Part shown: positions 45,118-57,500 of the stretch, in pieces
Layout of the letters: the number at the start of each line of letters is the position of its first letter
Position numbering within the stretch: position 1 is the first letter of the stretch
Assembly: GCA_013146195.2 (NCBI GenBank)
Contig: CM028378.1
Coordinates: 6,942,340 to 7,006,339 of the forward strand
Reading direction: 5' to 3'
Origin: Codonopsis lanceolata
Lineage: Eukaryota > Streptophyta > Magnoliopsida > Asterales > Campanulaceae
DNA: 64,000 bases
Position numbers and translations under genes: made by a program
Notes under the pieces: model-generated
The model's database searches: none
Told to the model about the DNA's origin: nothing
Seen by the model: the letters and a program-made list of their open reading frames with translations, nothing else

Positions 45118-46680
45118 CAAGAGAAAGATTTATAAGGGGTAGAGATAGTGGCATAGTTGTAGTAATTGGCTATAGGATAGGGTGTAGTGCAATTAATAGA
45201 AAATTGAGCAAGATTGTTGGGAAGATCAGTATAGTCTTTAAATTTGACAAGGATGGTCTTGTGCCTTTGAGGTAATTGGTTTTCATTCAAACAAGCCTTA
45301 GTAGATCTGACAAGATTGAGATTGGTAATATTAGTGGGAACTTCACTTTTTTCTTCAATGATGGGATTGGACATGCGATTAGGAAATAAGGATTCTTCAA
45401 AGGTCTGAGGGATATTGGTTATTTCTTCTTTGAAAGGAAAAATAGCTTCATGGAAGACAACATCTTTGCTGTAAAGAACTTGTTCAGTCTCTAAGTTGAA
45501 CACTTTATAAGTTTTCTTATTGCTAGGGTAGCCAATAAAGATGCATTTATGAGCTATAGGGAAAGTTTATCTCTGCTATGAGAAGAAGTTGAGGCATAGC
45601 AGAGGCAAACAAGAGTCTTAAGGTGACTGTAAGTAGGTGGAGTCTTAAACATAATCTCATAGGGGGACAGAACTAGGGAGTCTGTTTATCAAGTAGGTGG
45701 ATGTAAGAAGGCAGTCACCTCAAAATATCTTTGGAAGATCCCTAGCAAGTTCAAGAAGGTGTATGTGTTTTCTCTCAACTCTTCCATTCAGTTGATAGGT
45801 GTCAACACAAGTACATTGATGTAACTGTCCTTGAGAAGCCAATAGATTGCTAACACCATCATTAAGAAATTATGTGCCATTTTCAGTTCTAAGGTGTTTA
45901 ACACTAGTTATAAATTGATATTTGACCATATTAAGGAAGAATTACAGCATCTAACAAACTTGAGATTTAGCTTTTAAAAGAAAAGTCCAAGTAATTTTAG
46001 AGTAGTCAACAACTATAGTAGGAAATGAGGTGCATCCATCATAAGTGCTTTTCATATAGGGTCCCCATACATCACAATGTATGAGCCTAAAAGGATCAGG
46101 ACTGTGAGAGTCACTTAAAGGGAAGGATTGTCTAGTTTGTCTAACTAAATGACATATTTCACAATGAACTTTAGACATGGAATTCAATTGTAATTTAAGA
46201 TAGCTAATGTGTTTCATGGATTGCAAAAGGGCATGCCCAAGTCTAGTAATAGGCCTGTTAATAGCAATTGTGTTACTAAGTTTACACAGATTAGATTCAT
46301 AAAGATTCTTGGACACAGAAGTAGTCTGCTTAGCATTGTTGATATTTGACAAGTCCAGTTTGTATAAGCCACCATCATATCTACCAATCTTCTTGACTTC
46401 CTGTTGAGTTTGGTCCTGAAGGAAACAAGAAGTGGCAGAGAAGATTAGAGAAACATTACTATTACTAGTTAATTTGCTTCCTGATATTAGATTAAACTGA
46501 AATTCAGGAGCAAAATAAACATTCTTGAGAATAATATTACCTGTCAAATTCACAATACATGTATGAGTTATTGAAGAGGATTTCCCATTGGGTAAATGTA
46601 TCATGGTGTTAACATGTATTAGGATTAACAAAATGATCAAGGGAGTTAGTGATGTGATCACTAGCACCAGTATCTATGAT
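45010..46680 (-). pseudogene. Protease and integrase of the copia element (broken)
   Basis: The protease active site IIDTGASDHITNS is readable on the minus strand around 46680-46640, preceded by a stop. It is followed by the 46667-45951 frame with IHLPNGKSS, LKNVYFAPEFQFNLIS and the GAG-pre-integrase zinc region (RLGHALLQS, HCEICHLVRQTRQSFPLS). Integrase core starts at FRLIHCDVWGPY and continues with VVDYSKITWTFLLK. The middle of integrase (45950-45510) is frameshifted. The C-terminal segment VFNLETEQVLYSKDVVFHE (45503 onward) is recognisable and precedes RT. Confidence 0.88.
45069..45115. repeat. (TA)n microsatellite inside the copia pol region
   Basis: About 23 TA units expand within the linker between integrase and RT. 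Confidence 0.96.
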
Positions 46681-48012
46681 CTAATTAACAGAAGCAAGTT
46701 TTATACTAGCATGACATAAAGTTTTAGGAATGTAAGTATAGTTACCTAACATATGATCTTCAAGAGTATATGTTAGGACAATTGCAGAACTAACACCTTT
46801 GGCATTATTAAGAAGAGTCATTAGTTGATAAAGTTGTCCATGAGTGAAGTGATTAGTGTTGTCATTGATATCATTTGATCTCCTTGCTTCCAGAATTGAT
46901 ATTGGTAGATTGAGTGACAACAGTGTTAACAAAAGAGTTGATTTTGGGGTTTCCTTTGTTTCTTGGCATTCTGCTAAGATCAGGTTTTATACCAAATAAA
47001 GGATACCATTCAGGAAAACCATGTAAAAAGAAACATTTGCCTTTGGTGTGTGAGTCACCATGACAATACTCACAAAAAAACTTTCCCTTGGCAAATGAGG
47101 GTTGAGAATCTCCTGTTGTTTTTCTTTTTGGTGAACTTGTTTGTACTGATTTTGCCCATAAAAGCTGAGGAGATGTTATCAAGATTCATGACATTACTGT
47201 TGTCTCTGGCCCTCTTCTTGAATAAGCATGGAGACAGCTTTGGCCACATAAGGAATATGATGCATCCTGAGAATTTTCCCCCTAATATGAGTATACTTCT
47301 CAGATAGGCCCATCAAGAATTGTGTTAGTTTTGTAACATGATCATAATCTTCTTGAACTATATTGGCACCACATGAGCAATTGCAGATACATTTGGGTTT
47401 TTGAAGAAGATTGGTAAGTTCATCCCACAATCCTCTAAACTTAGTAAAGTAGGCATTGATATTCCGATTCCCTTGAGTGCACAACATTATATCTTTCTGA
47501 ACTTGGAAGATCTTTGGATCATCATTTTGAGTGTATCTGGTGGTGATATCATCCCAGATCTCATAGGCAGTAAAGAAGTAAATTATACTCTAACGAATTT
47601 CTGAATTGACAGAGTTCAAGAGCCAAGACACAACCATATTGTTGCATCTTTCCCAAGCACTCACATATTTGGATGGAGGAGAAGATTTATAATTCAAACC
47701 TTTAATCAGGCCAAGCTTGTTCTTGGCGAATAAAGCTGTGGTAACCGATATTTTCCATTGGTTGAAATTGGTGTTGGACAGAATTTCAGTCACAAGAACC
47801 ATTCCAAGATGGTCATTAGGATGAAGGTATAGAGGGTGGCCAGAATTTAGTTGGAAAGAGGGTTCAGGTAAGTCATAGGCATCAATAATGGTGTTAGTGA
47901 TTGTAGGGTTACCATCCTTGTTAGGATTGATAGAATTGATGGGGTCTCCAGAAGTAGATTCAGACATCAAGAAAAGGAGAAGAAGAAATATTGAAAAACA
48001 GATGAAGACCAA
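46681..48012 (-). pseudogene. gag of the copia element (broken)
   Basis: The first frame (48012-47590) holds HPLYLHPNDHLGMVLVTEIL, FNQWKISVTTALFAKNKLG and CNNMVVSWLLNSV, the gag N-terminal domain of plant copia elements. The next (47487-47194) has YFTKFRGLWDELTNLL and FLMGLSEKYTHIRGKIL. The next (47182-46871) has the zinc knuckle FCEYCHGDSHTKGKCFFLHG (CX2CX4HX4C). Frameshifts separate the pieces. The real start may be the second Met at about 47967 (MSESTSG), because the residues before it are hydrophobic and atypical. Confidence 0.88.
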
Positions 48013-48080
48013 TAATGCAAAGAGGGAAGAGATTTACCACTTTAATAGATCCAATGAATGATTTGGGGATCGAAATCAAA

Positions 48081-48093
48081 GGCTCTGATACCA
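48081..48093 (-). other. Primer-binding site of the copia element
   Basis: On the minus strand, directly after the 5' LTR, the sequence reads TGGTATCAGAGCC. This is complementary to the 3' end of plant initiator tRNA-Met, the usual copia primer. Confidence 0.92.
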
Positions 48094-48439
48094 TGTGAAG
48101 AATCGAACCTCTAGGCACTCTTGAAGTTTAGACATTGATTAAGGAAGAAGATGAGTATGGAAGTGATTTAGCATTAGGAGAATTACTCCCCATTATTTCT
48201 GTATCAAACAAAGAAGAAGGCAGAGGTATATATATACCTAACATAACTGCCAAGAATAATAAAATAGAAACACAACACCTGCTACCCTCTACCTATCAAA
48301 TATAGACACACACACTACCCCTATAGTTACTATGAGAGAGAATAGACAACTAAACTAACTATGAGGGAATCACACAATGGCCCCTTGTATTTTGTCCTTA
48401 GATAAGCTGCCTTTTCTGCTTGAAGGCTGTATACTAACA
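48094..48439 (-). repeat. 5' LTR of the copia element (intact)
   Basis: It begins TGTGAAGAATC and ends CTAACA on the plus strand (346 bp). The AGGTATATATATACC stretch at about 48225-48240 is the uninterrupted equivalent of the Helitron insertion site in the other LTR. Confidence 0.93.
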
Positions 48440-49384
48440 TTCTTAAATTACGCTTTTGGAGCCCAAGGGCCAAGGGGCAACCTTTTGACTTTTCTAAACC
48501 CCACAAAATGACCTTTTACAAACTTAAACACACGTATTGTATTACCACCATGTTTACCAAATTTACATAATCATCTCTTTAATTCTAATTCAACTAGAGA
48601 ATATAGTGGACAAAGTTCAAATTATCTTCTTGAATATAATTTTAGGTTCAAAATAATCGTCAAAAAAGAAAAGGACACCACTATTTTCGCTTTATTAAGG
48701 ATTGGCTCCTACGATACTCTTTATCTACCAAGTTTTTACAGAGGTGAATCCGAAATCAATAATTAAACTAGAACAAATATCTATAGATAGATTTACGTAC
48801 TTGGTGAAGATATTACCATTATTATTAAATAATATCCTTACAAAATAATCCAATTTGATTATTTTACTTTAATACAACATCACTTTGATAAAAGAAAGAT
48901 AAGTTTTTTTTTCTTTAAAGACATTGGCCAAAGGCGGGGGGGTGGGGGTATTAGATTTATAAGAATGATATTATTTAGAGCATAAATATTATTACAAAGC
49001 TTTTAGAGTGTTAGATGATTAAATTGGTGATGATTTCGAAAGTCCGTGTTATTACTTAAAAAAAATATATTTGATCTAACAATGTAAAGATCTAAATAGA
49101 TTTGATCTAACGGTACTAACACTAAAACTTGTAATAATATCACAAGCTCTAACTTGTAATATCATACTCTGGATTTATTTAGGAATGGGACGAAAAGAAA
49201 GAAACGAAGAAAGCTTTTAGTTTGGGCAACAAGCTAAAGGAAAAAAGAGGGGGCCGCCCATTGGAAATTTTTTCGGAATTTTCAAAGCGGTCTCTCTCTC
49301 TCTCTAATCTCGAGATCACTCTGTCTCTTTCTCTCTCATCAACTGTCCTTAAAATTGCTGATAAATCAGAGAGTACGCGTCACA
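48440..49384. other. Upstream region of the alanine aminotransferase gene
   Basis: It contains a G-rich run near 48936-48950 and a segment (48960-49060) similar to 28560-28690. A CT-rich 5' leader follows at 49290-49345. No clear TATA box was identified. No other gene is visible. Confidence 0.5.
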
Positions 49385-52300
49385 ATGCGGAGATTCGTAG
49401 CCGACAAAGCCACAAAGTTCTTCGTCTCTTCACTGTTACATCGTTCTTCTCCTCTTTCGTCTTCTTCGCCTCTCTCTCGTTTTCTACCATCCCTTCTTAA
49501 TTCACCTTATTCTTCTTCTTCATCTCCTCCTCCTGCTGATTCATCATCATCAATGGCACCAAACGATTCAACCCCTGCTGTTACTCTCGATTCCATCAAT
49601 CCCAAGGTTCTAATTTCCTTCCGATTTACTTATTTTTTGATCTTCTATTTCAATGCTTGTCTTAATCAATTTGATTTTTTTCTGCTTCCCCCCCTCCCCT
49701 TTTGAATTTCATTCCTTTTAACTGGGTTTAATTTGCACATTCACGCTTTAATCCTGTGTTTTTTAATATCTCCGTTCAGTTATTTATGTGTTTGTGTGCT
49801 TTCTTTCCTTTTGCTTGATTTATTGGGTGGTCCCAGATCACGGTCCTTCTCTCCCTCTCTCTCTCTCTCTCTTTGATGATATAACTACTAAGTAATCAAT
49901 AGCTTCTATGCCATTTAAATTGATTTCACTGGAAGGAATCACCGTTGTTGAATATCAAACTAGAACTTTATAAATTATTTTTTAGTAACATAGATTGTCG
50001 TTCCATTACCAACATCTAATTGGAATTCGATGCATTACAAGATGTCCTCAAGTGATTAGAAGCTCTTTGATACACCAATTGATTTCAGTAACATTGTACA
50101 CTCCATACTAGAAGTAAATGCGTAATTAAGTCTATTTTACTCGATTTAGATGGAGTGATCAAGATATATGTACTTGTAAGATAAATAATCTGTTGTATCT
50201 AAATTGATTACTAGCTAATTGCAAGTAGAGAAGTCACTCTAAAGATTGATCTACTCCTAATACTACAATTTCATTACTGATTTTTTTCTTCTTGACTTTT
50301 AACTTCTTCTACTACTTTTTGTTTCCCAGGTCTTGCAATGTGAGTATGCTGTTCGTGGTGAGATTGTCACTCTGGCCCAGGTCACTTACCAAACCCCCAC
50401 TAGCTACCTTCACACTGCATGCAGTTAACTTTTCATGCAACTTAAAGATTGATATGAAATTGTTAATATTGTTTGATATGCAATATATAGTGACAAAACC
50501 TGCATCTGATTGTTAACGAATGAGCTTCTTTCCATATGTTCTTTTGTCACAGAAATTACAGCAAGAGTTGCTAGAAAAGCCAGGTTCTCATCCTTTTGAT
50601 GAGGTATTATTAGTAGAATGACTAAAGTAATAGTTTCGTTAAACAGCTCTACTGTGTTTGTGCTAATTTCCCTTTCTCTGACAGATAATTTACTGCAATA
50701 TTGGAAATCCTCAATCTCTTGGTCAACAACCAATCACTTTCTTCAGAGAGGTTTGAATGCTGTAATTTTATTCTATAGAGCAGCATAATCTTTCATATGC
50801 ACCACTTGCTCATGTTTATTACCTGTAATGATAGGTCCTTGCACTATGCGATCATCCATCCATTTTGGACAAGAGTGAAACACAGGGTTTGTTTAGGTAT
50901 GGAAGCTTTTATTTTTAATGTTTTCTGAGCCGCTGAACATATACCACCATTTTCTTTCTTACATCCACTTACCAACTTCTTCCAGTACGGACTCTATTGA
51001 GCGAGCTTGGCAGATCCTGGACCAAATTCCTGGAAGAGCCACGGGTGCATATAGTCACAGTCAGGTGATTATGCCCTCTATTAATATCCTCCTCATAGTT
51101 GGAGTGAATAGTGAATACTCTTATCATCCTAATCTATATGATAGTACTTATCTGCTGTTCTTTGACATCAGGGTATCAAAGGACTACGTGATTCCATTGC
51201 TGCTGGCATTGAAGCTCGTGATGGTTTTCCTGCTGATCCAAATGATATTTTTTTGACAGATGGCGCAAGCCCAGCGGTAAATTTAGTGCTCCACATATTT
51301 CTTCCTTTTGCTACATTATACTTTTGTTTTTATTTTTTCCTTTTTTTGGGCATTTTAGTCACTGATATCAAATCGCTTATTTGTTTCTCTCTTATCAGGT
51401 CCATATGATGATGCAGTTGCTAATCAGTTCCGAGAAGGATGGGATCCTTTGTCCTATCCCTCAATACCCTCTTTACTCTGCCTCGATCACCCTTCATGGG
51501 GGTTCTCTTGTATGTATTCTGTAACATAAATGTCAACTACTGGAACTTATGGATCAACTTGAGTAATTAGCTAAAATGAAGTCTCCCCTGATGACTTAAC
51601 TGAATTTTAACCAGAAATATTATGGGTCAACTTGAGTGCAGGTTCCCTATTATCTTGATGAAGCAACTGGTTGGGGATTGGAGACTTCTGATCTTAAGAA
51701 GCAACTGGAAGCGGCCAAGTCGAAGGGCATTACTGTTAGGGCCTTGGTTGTAATCAATCCAGGCAACCCAACTGGACAGGTAGCCATAGCTTTGTTATCA
51801 GAAAAAGAGTTCATGAATGATCCCAAGTGTTGACAAGCTGCATTTCTTGTTTAATTTATATGTTGGACCTTTATTTGTTTTCAAATTCAGGTCCTTGCTG
51901 AGGACAACCAACGAGATATTGTGGAGTTCTGCAAGAGAGAAAAGCTGGTTCTTTTGGCGGATGAGGTAAATAATTTTCGTAAGAATTTCAGTTCGCCAGA
52001 TTACTTGAAGTATTAGTGTTGCTGGAGAGCTAGAGTTGAAGTTGAGCTCTTTTCGACTTCCGTGTTCTGATCTGTGGATCTTTATTGCCAAAGCAATTTA
52101 GTTTTTTTTACCTAACCAGACAGTTCTATAATATCTAGTGATCGTTATTGCAGGTATATCAGGAAAATGTTTATGTGCCAGAAAAGAAGTTTCACTCATT
52201 CAAGAAAATCTCTCGGTCTATGGGATATGGTGAGAAGGATATCTCGCTGGTCTCATTTCAATCAGTTTCTAAAGGTATGTTGTTCTGATTAATTATGATC

Positions 52301-53817
52301 GATGGAGTTATAAATCATGAAAATAAAAATAAAAGAATGTTGGATATGAAGTTCACCTGCTCCAATTATTGGTACTTCAGGTTATTATGGAGAATGTGGA
52401 AAAAGAGGTGGTTACATGGAGGTCACTGGTTTTAGTCCTGAGATTAGGGAACAAATCTACAAGGTTGCATCTGTGAATCTTTGTTCGAATATATCTGGTC
52501 AAATTCTAGCTAGCCTGGTCATGAGCCCTCCTCAGGTTTCTTCTTCCCCCTCCTCGCCTCTCTCTTTCTCTCTAGAAAAAAAAAAGGTTCTCTGTTGAAT
52601 AACTCAATGATAGGGGTTCATCAATGGCGTAGTCTCACATTTTTTTAGCAAATGAAGTATATCTATATTGTTCATGTTTCTCAGAATTGCATTAACCTGT
52701 TAACCAGAGTTGAAATTCATGAATATATATTTATGCAGGTCGGAGATGAATCCTATGACTCCTACTCCTCAGAGAAAGAAGGAATCCTTTCATCCCTGGC
52801 AAGGCGTGCAAAGGTCAGTTCTGATTCTTCTGAACAAAAACTATTTGAGTAGTTGATATCATAGATGAACGGGTGCAAGGATATTTAAAGGGGTTGTGAA
52901 ATGCTGTCAATACTCAAAAGGGTGTCAACTCACAAGAGACTACTGGTTAGTAGTACAATGTTGAAAGCAAGAAAGATGCCAGACTTTTTGTAATTTCTTT
53001 TGAATTCTGCAGTGCAGTCACATAATGTCATCACTCGTGCAATCTATGGATAGATTCATTTTTTATTATTTTTCTTTTGGGGGGTAGGGGAAAGGAGAGG
53101 GTTAAGTTTCCATTGATGTCCCTTGGTGTAACTCTTGTTTACCATTCATACATTGACAGACACTTGAAGATGCATTGAACAGCCTAGAGGGAGTAACATG
53201 CAATAAAGCGGAAGGGGCAATGTACCTTTTCCCGCGTATCAACCTGCCCCAGAAAGCAATGAAAGCAGCAGAAGCAGCTAAAACCGCTCCGGATGCATTT
53301 TACGCTCGTCGCCTCCTTGATGCCACTGGGATTGTTGTAGTTCCAGGCTCTGGTTTTGGCCAGGTGAGAGCTGTTATTGACAATTGGCTTTGATCTCCAT
53401 TACTTTTCTGGTTATAGCATAGCATGTGGTCTTTAATGCATTGCTTTCTGCAACTTTGTCAGCTATAAAACTTTAGCTAAAGGGTTAAAACAAACGAGGG
53501 TATCCTTCAGTTATTCAATGTGATTTAATGCTTAATAACATTCAACCTTAACTGATAGTACATGCTCTAATTGTAGGTTAACTAAATAGTTTTTGTAACC
53601 GGAATTGGTCATATTTATGTATGTTCTGATTAGCTTTGTATTTGTTTTATTTATGGGTTTTGACTGATGATTCTCTAATGTTGTTGGATTTTCGTCAAAG
53701 GTTCCTGGGACCTGGCATTTTAGGTGCACCATATTGCCTCAGGAGGATAAGATTCCAGCCATAGTTACTCGGTTGACAGATTTCCACAAGCGTTTCATGG
53801 ATGAATTCCGTGATTGA
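49385..53817 (+). CDS. Alanine aminotransferase (15 exons, 543 aa)
   Basis: Exons: 49385-49606, 50330-50380, 50553-50603, 50685-50750, 50835-50896, 50986-51064, 51172-51276, 51399-51509, 51642-51779, 51891-51965, 52154-52274, 52381-52535, 52739-52813, 53160-53363, 53701-53817. All introns are GT/AG and the frame holds, giving the usual length of plant AlaAT. The PLP enzyme interconverts alanine plus 2-oxoglutarate and pyruvate plus glutamate. Residues 1-56 are Ser/Arg/Leu-rich with few acids, like a mitochondrial presequence. Landmarks are INPKVLQCEYAVRGEIV, GNPQSLGQQPITFFREVLAL, ATGAYSHSQGIKGLRD, DGASPAVHMMM, NPGNPTGQV, LLADEVYQENVYV, and SVSKGYYGECGKRGGYMEV with the PLP lysine K360. The C-terminus is FMDEFRD. 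M57 could be an alternative start for a cytosolic form (inference). A poly(A)-like AATAAA is at 53894. The related glutamate:glyoxylate aminotransferase is less likely because it lacks this presequence. Confidence 0.96.
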
Positions 53818-54573
53818 GTATCTGCAATGCAACCATGTTTCCAAAGAGTCTCCCTTGTTTTTGCGCAGGACATTGAGGGGGTCTCTACCATCTAATAAAG
53901 GTCTAGCCGAGCCGAGCCATTCATAGGACTTGTGTATGTAGGTTGTTTTGGTAGGTCATTTTACTTGTTTGAAAGTGCTAGCGGATAGTTAAGCAGCCCA
54001 GTCAATGTTAGGGTTACTAATTTACCATAACAAACATCAATATCGATGAACTATTTTTCTGTTGAGTCATTTTAATTTTTTGTTTTGATTGAATTTTAAG
54101 GTTTTGTTGTTTTATTGTTAAAAACGTCACTGTTCTTTGGTTTTTCTATTCATTATTTAAAGTTATTTTATGTACAAATACAATATTAGCAAGTGTTGAA
54201 TTACAACAAGTTTTTCTATTTGTACAAAATAAAGAACTATCAAAGGTGTATAAAAAGGGAGTAGACTACTAGTAGTTGCATCAAAGAAACGGTGACACAG
54301 ACACCAGACACTGACACCCCTCAAAAGAGACTGCAAATTCGAAATGCCTATATAGAGGCCTTGTTCATTTAGTTTGTAGCCAACAGACATTTCCAAGCCA
54401 ATTTCTAAAGCACTGGACTCAAAACAGGCTTTAGAGCTTAATAACACCACATACTTATGAGAAACGCAATCCCCAAGTGCTTGCATAAAGAAAATCAGAA
54501 ATACAATATTATGATACCAGCAAGCAAATTAGTACAAAATGCACCAACACAAATCACTGTCTTGAGTCTTCAA
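53818..54573. other. Intergenic space between convergent genes
   Basis: The 3' ends of the aminotransferase (+) and the proteasome gene (-) face each other across 756 bp. The sequence is AT-rich; open frames there lie in the expected 3' UTRs and show no protein motifs. Confidence 0.6.
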
Positions 54574-57500
54574 TCATAGGCGATTGATGACGGCCTCAAC
54601 TTCGGAAGGGGTGTACAAGTGATAAGTGGGAGCCACCTTTGCAATATCCACATTATTCGGTGTCACCTGCATTCAAAGTTTCAAACAACCCAACATCCAT
54701 CTATTTAGGCTACAATAAGGAATAATATATCTGCTTAATTTTTTAAACAACATTTTGTATGTGCAATTACAACTATAGGCTTCTTTGAGCTGGACACAGG
54801 GATTAAGCTGTATTCTCAAGTTGAAATTCCCATCTTTTGTCACAATTTTCCGCAAGTATTATACAGCAGCACATCCCAACAATCAATTTCCAAAATAACC
54901 TTTGTTAATTATGCATACAGTAAATGACTCCCAAAAAGAATAATAAAAGAAATTTCTAATTCAGAGGGTGCTTAAGCAATAGGGAGCCCAAAAACTCTTA
55001 GAAAACTGACCTTTTCCTCCATAACCTGCTTCAAGATGGAAAGTGCAATTGTTTCAGCTTCTTTTAGTGTCAATTCCTGCAAACAAACCTCTAAATTGTC
55101 ACCAACCAGCTTTTAAAAGTACATCTACTGACTTCAATGGCAATCCTTTCAAAGTCACCATATTTGCATGCAAGAAAAAGCCAATGGAACTTTTACTTTC
55201 TGTATGACACTTCCAAGGAACTTGTCATCTAGCTAAACTAGTGACCTAAACATGATGCAAAGGATGCTATATACAAATCCTTCAGAAGAAAGAACAGAGT
55301 ATTTAAGACCTTGTTATATTGCTCCTGCAGAGAGCTGTCAGCTCCTTCAGATCCTGAACCAATAGCTTTTCCATTGCATTGCCAAAACGTGCCAGAAGGA
55401 TCTGTATAGTATCTGCATATAACAAGTTCAATTACTTGAGAGTTAAACCCAAGAGCACAAATATGAGCCGAAATCGACAAGACACACACACCTAAACCCA
55501 AGTAAACAACTTTTTTGACTGGTCACTCCTAAAAAAAACTAAATCACACATTAAAGTTGGGACACAACTAATCTGCTGGATTGCAGAAAATGGCAGACAT
55601 GGCTTTTACCATTACTCAAGTTTTGCCAGTAATCATCCTTGCTCCCTGACAAAATGCAATTCCACATTTGAGAGGAAACTAAAAACTGAAAAGCTTGACT
55701 AATGGTATGGTTGAAAAGATTTTATATAAATGACAATTAGGGAAGGTTCTAGATCTAAGAAATCTAGATTATAGTTATTAAAGTGATTGAAATATAGAAT
55801 GACGCGAATGATGAGGACTATGACCATTCCCAGGATTAAGATGGTTAGCACTTTTTGCCTGCTGAAAAGAGCATATGTTGAAACACCTTTTTAGCTGCTT
55901 TGTTATACTATAATGAAGATGTTTTAGTGGATCTAGGTTGCACGGACACTCCTTCAACGTAGCGTATCCGTGACACAGATACTTTATGAACATGTGCCGA
56001 ATTGTGATCAAATAGAAAGCGGAACAAAATTGAGCCCAGATAAAATAGATGTTCTTAAACTCTAGTTTATAGTGGCCTTTGAAACAAGCTAGTCAAGAAA
56101 TAGGAAAAAGAGAATCAAATGGCCAAGAAAAAGAATAAGAAAAAAAGAAATTGAAACTTACAGGCTCGGACCGTTCTCATCATGGCCTGCGATGAGAAGA
56201 GACACCCCAAAAGGTCGAGACTGCAAATAAACAAAGATGTCCTATGTTAGAAGTGCACAAGAATGAAACTACAATGAAGATAAAATCAAACAGATGAATC
56301 AGCGAACATTTCCAATACATATCACGAGTGATGAAGATGAGCTTGAGTATTGAAGGCTCACAAAGAAGCTGAGTTAGGAGCCTAGGACATGAATTCCATC
56401 AATGACTACAGTTACAGATAAATTATTACACTCCACAGGAATTTTGAACCAAGGAATCATAACATCAATCAAATTTCACATTTAAATGAATTTAGGTTGA
56501 CTGTGAAAGAAGAGTAATACTATAGCAAAAAAACTGAGTTCAGCAGAAAATAAATAAAATAAAAAGCTATGCTAGAACATGTTAATTTAGTTCAAAGCCA
56601 ATTAATGTACTAAAGCAAATAATAAGGCCACATAGTCGGCTTTATTCACATCCCTGCGGTTCCACGTAGAGGGACACAACCAGACACTAGCAGCTGGATT
56701 TGCTAACCTAAAAAGAAACAACAGTCAGCACTCAGCAACCGACCTAGGTTGAACATACAATGGAGAGTCTAAGTTTTAGTATAATGACTGTAGAATGTGA
56801 CTGTCCCCAAGGGGTGTGATGTTTGTTGGGTAAATGGCTTGGCATGACACATTTCTATCAAAGAACCTCAAAGAGTAAAATTCGAGGTGGAGGTCCACTG
56901 ACTAGGTAAAGAGAAAGAGGGCAAAGGGTGATAATGGAGAGAAGCTCTCTAATACTCGCTAGCTCAAGTCTCAAGCTAGAAACTTGGGTTAAATTATTGA
57001 TAAACACTTAATTGTAATACTAGGTTTGTGACCTCTATTTACGGTGAGTGTGGGATGACACAGAATATTACAAGATTCCATAGTAGGTTTCCTCATCCTA
57101 TTTACCATACAAGATCATAAGACAAGAGTCCACTAAGCGGGGACCGCAATCAGCTCTTTCTCTCCTCAGTCACACGTACGTCGCCGGCGGGTGAGACTTT
57201 CTCTTGACTTTAGCTACCAAACCAATAACCTCTCGAAGTTCCCAAAACTGGCTCGACCTCTTGGAGATTCAGGAACCATAGGCCAGCCGTTGCACTTAGA
57301 GTAAATCACACGGTAGTGCCTTAGTCATCCCTAAGGGATGTAACTGCACGTGGTAAGTTGTTGCCCCTTACCTCAGCCATTGAGTTATCGCCTTGAAACC
57401 CTTATTAACGAAGATCAAGACTCCAAGGCCACCTCGATCTCCTAGGGTCTGGCAAGAGGTTTCCTTAAATACCTTAGCTTTTAGAGGTCGGGGCTCTAGG

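Larger units (their letters stand above)
40011..48439 (-). mobile_element. Ty1-copia LTR retrotransposon with two nested insertions
   Basis: The LTRs are 40011-42376 (including a 2064-bp Helitron) and 48094-48439. Inside the right LTR is a primer-binding site complementary to initiator tRNA-Met (TGGTATCAGAG on the minus strand). Next to the left LTR is a purine tract (GAGGGGAGA on the minus strand). Flanking 5-mers TCCTT (40006-40010) and TTCTT (48440-48444) are a one-mismatch target duplication. Coding order on the minus strand is gag, protease, integrase, RT, RNase H, as in copia elements. A hAT element (43635-44770) splits RT. Many frameshifts make it inactive. Confidence 0.95.

Noticed and set aside
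54163..54486. 107-codon minus-strand open frame
   Set aside because: It lies in the 3' UTR side of the proteasome gene and has no domain-like features.
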